This document shows positions 1 to 9,772 of a stretch of 28,709 bases of DNA, piece by piece. This DNA comes from Halocafeteria seosinensis (taxonomy: Eukaryota; Sar; Bigyra; Bicosoecida): NCBI GenBank assembly GCA_001687465.1, contig LVLI01000114.1, positions 1 to 28,709 on the forward strand, given 5' to 3'. The notes under the pieces were generated by a model. The model was not told the DNA's origin, did no database searches, and was given only the letters and a program-made list of their open reading frames with translations. A program made the position numbers and the translations under genes. Every line of letters starts with the position of its first letter. Position 1 is the stretch's first letter.

Positions 1-47
<47 letters not shown>

Positions 48-113
48 NTCTCTCTCTCTCTCTCTCTCTCTCTCTGGGTCTGTGTCTCGTGTGTGTTTGT
101 GTGTGTGTGTGGA
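1..113. repeat. (TC)n microsatellite followed by GT-rich tract
   Basis: The first 75 bases are an uninterrupted TC dinucleotide repeat with one ambiguous base at 48. A short GT-rich stretch follows to about 113. The tract runs off the left edge, so its true length is unknown, and the N probably reflects slippage or an assembly ambiguity. Confidence 0.95.
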
Positions 114-1870
114 GTACACGGGGAAAAAACGAGAAAAAAATAAATAACAGAGGGATGTGATGCACACCTACCTCCGTGTCCAGGAAAGGCAAATAAATCG
201 TTTGAGCTGAAATACAGTAGTGTGTCTATCTTAGCTGTATTGCAGTTCAAACAAGGAAATAAAGAAGCGCATTGTCTTCGCAAATTTTCCAAGTCGGGGT
301 CCGGACATTCTTAAGCGGTAAACTCCAGGGGGCAAAAAAGGTTCAGGTTTCCTAGTTACGTAAAACAAAAGTTTGTACGCATGAACACCAGTCCGGCTAG
401 GGATGCTTTGGGGAAGATATGATATCTTAGATATCGCCATACAAAAATAGTTGGTATTTTTACCAACGAACATATCCTCTAATTAGCATGTCGACACTCT
501 TTTCATGAGTTTTCGAGGATTTTTTATAACTTTACTACCAGGTCGAAATCCGAATCCCAATTTGTCGGCGTTGTGAAGCATTTGGAAGCAAGTCCATGCG
601 GCTTCCTTAGGCTGGTGCAGCTTAAGAGATGAGTACGATGACGATTGTGAAGATATGGGGGATCTAGATGTGTTACACATCGGAACGGATGCAGCTACTA
701 CCCCAGATAACGACACAAGGAGAGCAGGGTCGGCCTGAGGGCAGGCCCTTTGGAAGCAAGCCAACGGCCAATACAACGAAGAATAGACCGCAAAGTGTAC
801 GAGTTTTCAACCGCCAGGTCGGTTCCCTCCGTTGGGCCCTTTCTCGGCTTGGCGTGGACCCAGAGGTGGTCTTGATCGAAACATATCATCTTGACTCGTT
901 CTTCTTGTCCGTGTTCACTCTGCGGAAGTGAGCAATTAGTGATACAATTAAGGGATTTAGAGGAGAATAGGCTGTTGATTTGTGAAGGAACCAATATTGT
1001 CATTACCCTATGTCGGCTGCAAGCTTCTTTTTGGTCCGTGGAGCCCCCTGTGCACTCTACTTAGACCGAAGTTCGGCTGCCGATCACTTGCCGCGCTCAC
1101 GGAGAAGCCAATAAACATCGCTCTGAGCTTTAATATCACTGGCTTAGGAGACCATTAAGCGCCGTCACTACCAGTAGACACATTCTCACAAGAACGTCTT
1201 TCCTTGGAGTGGATCAAGCAGTCTTGTAATGGGGGACATTTGACTGTCGATCGGCACCCAGCCGGTGGGCTATCTGTCACACTTGTGTGTGCATAGAGAC
1301 TCTGTCGATAGTGGCGTAGACTCCTGGGGAGCGAGTGGATATTAATTACTTCGGGACGAGAAAAGCTAATAAAGCAGGGTCAAATATGCGTCTGGCTCGT
1401 CGGCTTGCTGTAGCTGAGAAGCAGATGATACAGTGTACCTGGTCCGCAACCCAAGCAATTCACATTTGTCGAGTTTGCTCGGCCCTGGATGCCCCTTAAT
1501 TGAATATATTACTATAGGAAAAATGATGAATTCCCTTGGTGAACCCGAAGGGTGAAACCAAGGTTCTTGCCAAAACCGCATCCCACCTCCTCTCCCATGC
1601 CCACTGTGGCAGCCCACATTTTTGAGCTAAAACAAGGATTGTACGGTTCATGCGGAAAGCATAGAAGAGACATGACCGAAGGAACGAAGCGTGTACGGGA
1701 GGACAGATCGTCCGTCATGGGCGCGGGGGAGACAAAGGGGACAGGCTGGTCCACGGACTATAGTACGGATGCAATACCGTGTGACATTGTGTGTTTGTCC
1801 ATGTGTGTGGTTGCTACCATTCTCAACTCACTTCATGAATTGCAGTCGAGGGGTCTATAGTCCATGTAGC
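114..1870. other. Interval with no recognised gene
   Basis: About 1.7 kb upstream of DNAAF11 with no gene I recognise. The minus strand has an ATG-initiated 80-codon ORF at 231-473. A second minus ORF at 483-776 ends in a basic, coding-looking stretch (about 483-590) but has no upstream ATG that I trust. Overlapping plus and minus ORFs also fill 668-1003. None shows a known motif and I could not join them into a spliced model. The last few hundred bases must contain the DNAAF11 promoter and 5' leader. Plus-strand ORFs at 1552-1860 look like chance frames. Confidence 0.4.
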
Positions 1871-3325
1871 ATGGTGAAACTAACACGCGACGTCATCAAG
1901 CAACGTGCTGAACACCACGATGGCATATTAGCCGACCTGGAGGAGATATCCCTCCATCAAATGGAGATCGAGAAGATCGAAGTCATCGGCGAGCAATGTC
2001 GGAAACTTCGGATTTTATACCTGCAGAATAATATTATACCACGCATCGAAAACATCCACTATTGCAAGGACCTGCGCTATTTGAACATGGCGTTGAACAA
2101 TGTGACCAAGATTGAAGGACTGCAGTACGTGGACGTGCCTTCACGCGGTCTGTATGCATGCTGAGCTCGTGGATGTACGACGATGATCTGCAGATGCTGC
2201 GAATTCCTGGGAAAATTGGATCTTACAGTCAATTTCGTTGATCTGGACACCCTCAAGGAAAGCGTCGAGCACCTACAACCACTGGAGCACTTTCACGAAT
2301 TGCATATGATGGGGAATCCAGCAACGGATTGGGAGGGATTTAGACCGTATGTGGTCGCCAAGCTCCCGCAGTTACAATCCTTAGATGGAACCGAGATCAC
2401 GAGAACAGAGAGAATTCGAGCATGCCAACAGCTCGAGATACTGGAACGACAATTGGCTGAGCTTGCAGAGAAAAAGAGTGAAGAGAAGAAGAATCGGAAG
2501 GTGGGATGCGTAATTGCGTGCTCAGTTTTCATGGTCAAACTGGGAAGCAATTGTGTTTACCTTACGGTGTCTGCAGCCTGCCGAAGTAACAGAGGACAAC
2601 GCCCCATGGACCCCTGAAGCTCGAGTGCAAATGTACAGGTGAGTCTTAGCACCTTGATTCATCCAAGCAATATGTGTAGTTTACCCTTTGCCACATACTT
2701 GTGCTGCAGGGAAATGGCTGAACAGAAAGAGGAAGAACAAAAGAAGAAACGAGAGAATGAACCTCCCAAGCGTGACTACGAGAAGGAGCATCGAGAAAGG
2801 TTAGAGAGAGTTAAAGAAGGCGAGGAGAAAATCCGTCAGAAGAATGAAGGGAACTGGGAATTCAGTATCGACGATGAGGATGGCGACGGTAATGTGCTTT
2901 TAAGGTTGTGTTTACCTCGATTCTTGGACTCTTCTCTCCTTGACGTGGATATCCATCCCGACCATGTTACTGTAGTCGTAAAAGGGAAGGTCTTTCGAAT
3001 AAAATGGACTGATGAAGTCAAGTCCGACAGCGCGAAAGCTCAGCGATCGTCTACAACGGGAGAACTGGTCATTACGGCGCCGAAGGTCCGTCCAAACTTG
3101 GCGTTGCAGCGCCTTCGAAAGGAACAGCAACAGGAATCTTCAGAGGGTAATGGCGCCCATGCGTCTGAAACGGAACCGGAAAAGAAGGAGACAACAGAGG
3201 AATCGAAGCAGGTAAAGAAAAAACCACCAGCACCAAAATTGGCTGACTTAATGTTACAGGAAGCAGGTCAGGAGCAGCAAGGAGCAGATATTACAAGGCG
3301 AGAGACCCGAAGAAAGGATAAATGA
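1871..3325 (+). CDS. DNAAF11: DNAAF11/LRRC6-like dynein arm assembly factor
   Basis: Four exons: 1871-2124, 2194-2500, 2577-2638 and 2710-3325, separated by GT-AG introns of 69, 76 and 71 nt, giving 412 residues. The start is the ATG of MVKLTRDVI; the frame is open further upstream, but the family N-terminus begins here. Residues about 20-150 hold leucine-rich repeats (SLHQMEIEKIE, LRILYLQNN, LRYLNMALNN, LGKLDLTVN) and an LRR cap ending in LPQLQSLDG. Residues about 160-250 are a charged K/E-rich coiled coil. Residues about 254-335 are a CS/p23-like domain (SLLDVDIHPDHVTVVVKGK, then TTGELVITAPKV). The C-terminus is basic and hydrophilic. In characterised species this cytoplasmic factor helps preassemble outer and inner dynein arms for motile cilia. 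The domain order matches the family, and every intron junction restores reading frame and similarity. I see no lesion. Confidence 0.93.
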
Positions 3326-3579
3326 TAAGTTGGTGTGTTGATCATTCATAACCGAAACCGGTGAATAAGAAACCAATACAGTCCACTCCCGAGGGCGAAA
3401 TTTCATCCTGTGTTCTCCCGGACCTGTTGGCCGTAAGAGCGAATAGTCCGCCGTTAGCCCTGATAGACCAATACGAAGCCACTGTGTCCCTCTTGTTATA
3501 CGTGCGATGTTCTGTCTTTCCGGTGTTGTTTCAATCGTCGTCGTCGTCGTTCGCAAATACGGTGACTAGTTGTATCAGG

Positions 3580-4038
3580 CTATTGGATAGTGCAACATTT
3601 GCTTCCATTAGGGGATTTGAGCCATAGGTTCTCTTTCTTAAACTCTGACGATAAAGGCTCCGGGGTATTTTCCACGTGACTTATTAATCTGCACGACGGA
3701 AATCACCACAGCATACAAATGAAAATAACTACTCTCTGTGTTCCCAACGAGATCCCCTCCACCAAGTTCCCGGATGCTTTTTGTCCCCTTCTACAGGGCG
3801 GCTCAGGGAAGCCAAAATCTTCACCCACACTCACCACAGACGTCCGAGTGGAAAACTTGACGGGTACCAGCGGCCAGCAGTAGCACCCACCTACAACCTC
3901 TAGAATGCCAAAGTGATGGTAGTGAAGCACTTACTCAATGCAAGCTTGCCTTGTGGGCATAGCATCCTGTAGTGTCCTCAGCTCGGCTTGGAGCCTATCT
4001 CGCTCTTGCTCTATCTTTTTCAACTGTGCCTCAGACAT
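3580..4038 (-). CDS. Heterotrimeric G protein gamma subunit
   Basis: Two exons on the minus strand, 4038-3935 and 3688-3580, flank a 246-nt intron (donor GTAAGT, acceptor GTGCAG) and encode 70 residues. Residues 1-26 form a short coiled coil (MSEAQLKKIEQERDRLQAEL) of the kind that pairs with G-beta. Residues 32-57 resemble the GGL region (ACIELISHVENTPEPLSSE, with ENLW near 54-57 in place of the usual NPW). The C-terminus is KCCTIQ. It gives a CAAX box CTIQ at 67-70, predicting prenylation of Cys67, and Cys66 is a possible palmitoylation site. Length, order and C-terminus fit the family well. The protein would anchor a G-beta/gamma dimer at the plasma membrane. Neither exon exceeds 110 nt, so ORF-based prediction misses the gene. 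It is convergent with DNAAF11, whose stop lies 255 bp away. Confidence 0.85.
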
Positions 4039-4320
4039 TGTGTCGATGTGCGTGCAAACTGTATATCAACCTATATGTTAAGTATCTCTCCCAACTAAAC
4101 GCGACAGAGAACAGTTATGTGTGGTATTTGTCACCCGAGATGGATCCCGTTAACTGTACGGACATACTAAATACACACCATAGCAACCAGGACCATTGAT
4201 CTACTCCGCCCGGAAGACATATATCTCATTTAACACCAACGGAACATCTCTATCCCGCCAAGTAAGTCTATTATCTGACGTTTTCGCCGTGCGACGGTTG
4301 AAGTTGAACCAAACGACAAA

Positions 4321-4341
4321 GAAAAAAACAAAAAGAAAAAA
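4321..4341 (-). terminator. Pol III oligo-T terminator of tRNA-Cys
   Basis: Read on the minus strand, the tRNA 3' end is followed after about 7 nt by three T-runs (6, 5 and 7 T separated by single other bases). This is a strong RNA polymerase III termination signal and supports the tRNA being functional. Confidence 0.75.
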
Positions 4342-4348
4342 TGAACAG

Positions 4349-4420
4349 AGGGCGCGGCGCGATTCGAACGCACGACTCTTTGAGCTGCAATCAAACGCTC
4401 TACCACTGAGCTACGCGCCC
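4349..4420 (-). tRNA. tRNA-Cys(GCA): tRNA-Cys (anticodon GCA)
   Basis: Intronless 72-nt tRNA on the minus strand. The acceptor stem GGGCGCG pairs perfectly with CGCGCCC, the D arm is GCTC/GAGC, and the anticodon stem TTTGA/TCAAA holds loop TTGCAGC with anticodon GCA. The T arm is GTGCG/CGCGC (one G-U pair) around TTCGAAT. The discriminator base is U, as expected for tRNA-Cys, and no CCA is encoded. The A box (TAGCTCAGTGG) and B box (GTTCGAATC) are intact. Confidence 0.97.
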
Positions 4421-5002
4421 ATCCGCAATTTCATTGGGATTGAAGAGCGAGCCTTATATTATTTATATAAGAGGGGAATAGCTTGCAGAAGACATGTTTG
4501 GTTATCAAACCCTTAAACAGTGTTCATGGTCTTTATTTATACCTCATGTGAGTGTTCTCTTCTGTTGTGGGAGTCACGGTGTGCACTTTGAGGGTCATCT
4601 TCCAGCCAAGCTTCTCGCCCCAAGGGAAGGGAGTCAGGTCCCCGCCACCCCGGCCGTCTCTGATAGACGAACTATTACTGAATGTTTTGATGAGTACATC
4701 ACCAGTTGTACGGGTGTATTTGAAATACCAGCACGTAAAGAGTTTCTGACTTTTTTTTTCGTTTTCGGCAGAGTCAATTAGGAGAAGGACTTGTTGGTGC
4801 CTGTTCGTCCAACACGATTTTTTGTTTAAATACAAATTGTGTGGAGAATTTTAAGACACTTTGATCGAAAGTGTGCCATTGTCGAGCCCAATTGCCAGGT
4901 GAGTGTTGTCCAGAAGTGGGTGAGTGAGTGAGTGAGTGCTGTGCATACAGGCAGCGTCTATCCCGTATTGCGTTTTTGGCCGTCTTGTCTCTACTTTGAG
5001 AA
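4421..5002. other. Intergenic and HDAC 5' leader region
   Basis: Region between the tRNA and the HDAC start. Overlapping frames on both strands (plus 4494-4781, minus 4533-4835) are open, but the minus frame lacks an upstream ATG and neither matches a family I know. A plausible 5'-leader intron lies at 4899-4950 (AG|GTGAGTG ... GCATACAG|G), containing a TGAG tetranucleotide repeat at about 4920-4938. The HDAC promoter must lie here. Confidence 0.4.
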
Positions 5003-8000
5003 ATGAACCAGAAAGAAGGGACGTCTCTCTCGGCGTCGTCCACGAGACAACAATCAGCTGCAATTGACCCAAAATCCTCATTCGAAAAGGATACCAACGG
5101 AACGAATGGGACAGAGGGTCATGGAAACTCAGTGTCTGCATCGCCATCCTCGTTTCGTCGATCCCCCTCAGCTGCGCGTACTGCCGCTGCTGGAAGTGAC
5201 CAAGTACTGGAGGAAGGTTTTACCAAGGGTGGGACACAAGAACCTGAACAGGAGAGTGATCTCTACGCCTTGCACCGAGCAATCGAAACAAACGACACGG
5301 ACCAACTTCGCATAGTCTTGCAAAAGCTAGCTACTGACGAAGAATTCGGCGATGACGATTACAAGGGCGCATCTGCTAATGGCGACGAAGATGATGCAAA
5401 GGACAGCATTGAGGACAGCTCCACCGGTGTTTTGAGTGTGGACACGCGTGATAGGTATGGGCAAACACCACTACATTATGCTCTGCTTTTCAGAAACTTT
5501 GAAGCAGTTAGACTCCTGCTTGAACATGGGGCCGACACGAACATATCTTGTGATGGAGCTACAGTTGTCCATATTGCTGTAAAGGCTGCAGGAATCGCGG
5601 GGGATGACCAATTCGGTATACAAGTGGTCGAGCAACTTATTTGCGCTGATGTTGCAATCAATGTTACCGATGAACAGATGCGGACGCCTTTCATGTTTGC
5701 GTGCTATTACGGCTTAGCCAACACTGTTAGCGGCTTACTTGCAGGTCGCGAAGCACGACAAGATGAACCTCTCTGGGCCTTTAACATGGATGACCAAGAT
5801 AACCACGGCTGGACCGCTCTGCATTGGGCGGCCTATGGCGGAAACCCAGATATAGTGAATTCCCTTATCAAGGAGGGTGTCGACGTCAGTTTAGTCAGCA
5901 AATATGGCAATTCGGCCGCTCACATTGCTGCCCAGTCTAACAACAGGGAAGCGTTAAACAAACTCGTGGACTGTGGTGTCAGTATGGATATTGAAAATAT
6001 GTTTGGCTTCACCCCATCGCATTACGAATCAGAGCACAAAAATGGTAGCTCTAAGACAACTGTAATTCATCATGAGAGTTCGATGGATCATCTGACCTGC
6101 TCGGAGCCCGCTTGCTTTTCCTCTATTGACCCGCCTCCTGAAAATCAAGAACGTTTGCGTACACTGGTGTCCCAGCGGGGTATCCTCAGGTCTCCGCAGT
6201 TTTCAGGACTTTCGTGGAATGCTGACGCTCAAAGAGCGTCGATCAGTGACATATTACGCATTCATGAGTACTCTTATGTGAGAAAACTCTTGGAAGCCTG
6301 CGAGCAATGCCCACCAGGCTCTCACGGAGTTGTCAGCCTTGATGGAGACACAACGGTCTCTAGGTAAGCAGCTCTATATACGCGAAGCCGTCGAATTGAC
6401 TATACACGTTGAGTTGATGTTGCAGGGGCACTTGGGAAGCCGCGCAGTATGCTGCTGGTTCTGTTTGCAAGGCCGTAGACATGTGCATGAGTGGGGCAAC
6501 TGAAAATGTGTTTTGCGCTATTCGCCCACCGGGACATCACGCCGGCCCCTACGGAAAGGTCACCAACGCCCGGGACAAAAGTGGAAGCCATGTAAGTGGT
6601 ATAGGGACTGTGATATACTTTGCTGTTTATTTCATTTCATTTGTCAATGCAGGGATTTTGCCTTTTGAATAATGTTGCTATCGGCGCTGCATATGCTCGT
6701 GCCAAGTATAGCCAAGAAAAACCTTTTAAGGTGGCGATAGTAGATTTCGACGTGCATCATGGGAACGGCACTGAGGCCTGTGTGGAGAATCTGGTTCCGA
6801 CTGTCCGAATCACTGTTAATGAAATTCCTGGTGGAGAACTTCACTCGAAGACATCCTCGTACAAACCGTGGTTAGATGAAAACGACGGAGAAAATGTGCT
6901 GTTTTTATCCTCCCATGGATTTGGTCCACGGGAGCCAGGAATGAGTTCGGCTCCGCACGTACCTTTCTTCTATTCAGGTTCCGGACAGAATCGTGGTCAT
7001 CCGGGACTAGGTTTCAAGAATGAATGGGGGCATACTGGCGATGACTTCTATTTTGACGAAGAAGACCATCGCCCATCTGGAGACTCGTATGATTTATTCG
7101 AATCGTCTGTAAAACGTCCTACCGTTATTAACGTTGCTATTCCATTCAATTGTCCTATTGTGTATTGGAAACGGCTCATGGTGAAGAGCATTCTCCCGAA
7201 ACTCGTTGATTTCAACCCTGATTTAATTTTCATTTCGGCCGGCTTTGATGCACACAGGAAGGATGACATGAGCTTCGGGTAAGTTCTAAACCTGCGTTTG
7301 ATCAATAGATACTCCGGAGTTAGGACTATCTCTCTTCCTACGCAGCTACATGGGACTACTGGAAGAAGATTACGAATGGATCACTGAACAGCTTGTAAAA
7401 GTGGCAAACCGCTGTTGTGATGGTAAAATTGTTTCTGTGCTAGAAGGAGGTTATCGTATTCATGTAAGTTCCGTAGTGGTTGTCGTCTACTTAAGATTGG
7501 CGTATGGAACTGCTTGCGAGTGGATGTTATTTGCAGGGATTGCAAACCTCTGCTTTTGCAATGAGTGTGGCGTCCCACGTGAGAACTCTGTCTAGGGGTA
7601 TCAGTGCCAAATGGGATGAAACTGGGGAGTCCAGTGCTGTAGAAGTAAGTCGTAAAGGGAGGTGGAGCTGGGTTCCAATGTGTACGTTTACCGTTTGATA
7701 TTCAACCGCAGAAACTTCTTGAGTTGAGCCAGCCGAGGCAATCGAGTGCCGACAACGCTCCAGTTTCATCGTCAACTGCGGTGGGGGCTTCCACATCAGC
7801 AGTAGTCGAGGCCGTAGCTACGAGACGCAGTAAACGTAACCGAGGTTCTGTGGATTATAAGAAATTGGACGAAGAAGAGAGGAAAAAATCTAGACTCAAC
7901 GACGATGTATCGAATCAATCAGCCTCCTCGGCGGCACTCCTGCCTGCAAGCAGTAATGCCTCTTCGGCGAGTGCAGCTTCCGCAGCAGCTCCTGTAGTTT

Positions 8001-8170
8001 CTGAACTTACGGATGAAGATCGATATCGTATCATGCAGGAGGATGATTTCAGCGGCCTGCCCGAGGAGGAAGAAGAATTTGCGGAGGACGAAGAGGATGA
8101 TGAGGAAGACAACGAGCAGTACGAAGCAGCTGAGGGGAACGAGGGTGCTGACGAAGATGAAGAGATGTAA
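5003..8170 (+). CDS. Ankyrin-repeat class II-type histone deacetylase
   Basis: Six exons: 5003-6363, 6426-6591, 6653-7278, 7346-7463, 7537-7644 and 7712-8170. Introns are 61-72 nt and the product is 945 residues. Residues 1-85 are a Ser/Thr-rich leader. Residues about 85-345 carry ankyrin repeats (DRYGQTPLHYALL, NHGWTALHWAAYGGN, KYGNSAAHIAAQ, MFGFTPSHYE). Residues about 375-790 are a zinc-dependent deacetylase domain of class II type. It has the active-site pair H491-H492 in PPGHHAGP, predicted zinc ligands D542, H544 (DFDVHHGNG) and D708 (SAGFDAH), and catalytic Y754 in LEGGY, so it should be active on acetyl-lysine. The domain has a long acidic insertion between the FYSGSG and INVAIP segments. 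The tail has a basic patch (RRSKRNRG, likely nuclear) and ends in a long Glu/Asp run. All junctions keep frame. No lesion seen. Confidence 0.93.
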
Positions 8171-8760
8171 TACCAGCGTTTGAATTTTGCCGGTTCACCT
8201 TTGTGATAAAGCATTTGCAATGTCAACTGCGCTGTGCTTTTATCCGTGTCATTCGAAGCAGTGTGTTGTCCTTAACCCTTTGTTCACTATTACTCAATAT
8301 TTGTTGACGTACTCGTAATTTTCTCCCTTAGTGATATGATGTCAAGCGATCTGTAGTGAGATTGTAAACCAGTAATACATGTATTCCCGGTACGCAGCCT
8401 GTTGAATAGCGATAACAGCATACTTTATCTGACTCAGCGCCTCGTAATCTTGACCATGGTCAAAAGCATCATTTAGTCCAATTGAGGGTCATCCCCTGAA
8501 GAAGTAAAAACATCAATCACCCATAAACATAAGGCACGGTATGTGATGTTGCTTTCTGGCGCTTCGAAGAAATAATACATATGTAACCGGTTGCGCTAAC
8601 TCCAAAGCATTTTTAGTTTTGTTTAAGCACATCTGAGTCAGACATGTACAATACATTATGGTGTGGTTGACTGGAGCTCCGTACGCCGTTTCCAAAGCGG
8701 TTCCCGAACACGAACAGTACCTTCGTATTTTGGTCAGTGCATACACAGTACTGAGTGTCA

Positions 8761-8794
8761 TATATATNTNTNTGTGTGTGTGTGTGCGCGCGCA
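8761..8794. repeat. Compound (TA)n(TG)n(CG)n dinucleotide repeat
   Basis: Alternating pyrimidine-purine tract that changes from TA to TG to CG steps. Unresolved bases at 8768, 8770 and 8772 sit exactly at the TA/TG transition. Confidence 0.9.
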
Positions 8795-9670
8795 GAAAAA
8801 TCCCACAGTAAGAGTTTAACCCCCTCACTCTAGCAGGGTTTAGGCTAACTTTAGAAAGCCAATAGAAACCTCCTAAATTTCACTGCAGGACTCTGTCCGC
8901 CAAAAGTTCGCCTAAATGTGGACCGAACAATCACATCGAGGATTTGGGCTGTACATGCTTGTTGTTGTTGAAACTCCACTGAGTGGACCAGCTCCAGTAC
9001 AGATCTGTAACCAAACACTACAGTACAGGTCCTGAGTAGGAGCGACCCATCAATCCGTTTAATCGACCGGACGTACACGAATCGGGCACTAGTCATTGTG
9101 GTGCAAGCCATCATCCTTAAAATAAGTGGTTAGCAGAAAAATTATGGAGCGACAGGCTGACTTATCCGAGAAGATCGGCTACATTCAAATTTGCGAGGGT
9201 CTGAGGGTTTCACAGTGATTTTCCACTTTCCAGGATACACAAGCATAAATACCCTCTAAGAGTTTCTGTAGCTCTGCTTGTATACATCCGCCCGTATGGT
9301 GACCATGTAGACGGGAATGGGTGGCTAACAGCTACAGTAGCAGGAATTCCAATTCAATTCCAGGAATCCAGGGAGATGGAACCAGCTGTATAGATCATAA
9401 ACTCAAAAAGGACGTGATGTCATTCATAAAATAAACACGTTTGTGAACTTATGTGCCATAAATAAAATGAGTTCACCCTGTTCGGTAGAAACACACACAC
9501 CTACAGTACAGGTGACCTACTGTACATATATGTGTATGTGAGACAGATACCGGGTACCCTGCCCACCGGGTTCGAGGACCACCGTGAGCCTCCTCGAGTT
9601 TGGGAATCCCGTTGGATTGACAGGTCGACTGCATCCGTGCCTGCGCAAATGAATGTGTGCGCTCGTATCA

Positions 9671-9693
9671 TTTGTGTGTGTGTATGTGTGTGA
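9671..9693. repeat. (TG)n microsatellite upstream of U2AF
   Basis: Short TG-rich repeat (TTTGTGTGTGTGTATGTGTG) about 80 bp upstream of the U2AF start codon, probably within its 5' flank or leader. Confidence 0.8.
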
Positions 9694-9772
9694 CCTCGTT
9701 TCAGCGTCATAGCTACATAGGTAGATACATACCCTCTGAAGCCAGACTTCGGGTTCCTTCGGTTCCTTCATC

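Larger units (their letters stand above)
8171..9772. other. Long intergenic interval, microsatellites, no recognised gene
   Basis: 1.6 kb between HDAC and U2AF. The first part is HDAC 3' flank. A complete ATG-to-stop ORF of 87 codons lies on the minus strand at 8851-9114; it has no motif I recognise, and I give it little weight. The interval contains dinucleotide repeats near 8761-8794 and 9671-9693. The word CTACAGTACAGGT occurs at about 9020 and 9501, which may mark a small interspersed repeat. The U2AF promoter must lie near the right end. Confidence 0.4.

Noticed and set aside
1552-1860. Plus-strand ORFs running into the DNAAF11 start
   Set aside because: The composition is not protein-like and the family N-terminus begins at the ATG at 1871, so the upstream frame is treated as leader.
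4533-4835. 100-codon minus-strand ORF considered as SRP9/SRP14-like
   Set aside because: The resemblance was limited to a few residues (KYTRTTGDVLIK), the frame has no upstream ATG, and no supporting splice model was found.
7915-8226. Poly-Ser minus-strand ORF
   Set aside because: Complement of the acidic Glu/Asp tail and Ala/Ser linker of the HDAC.
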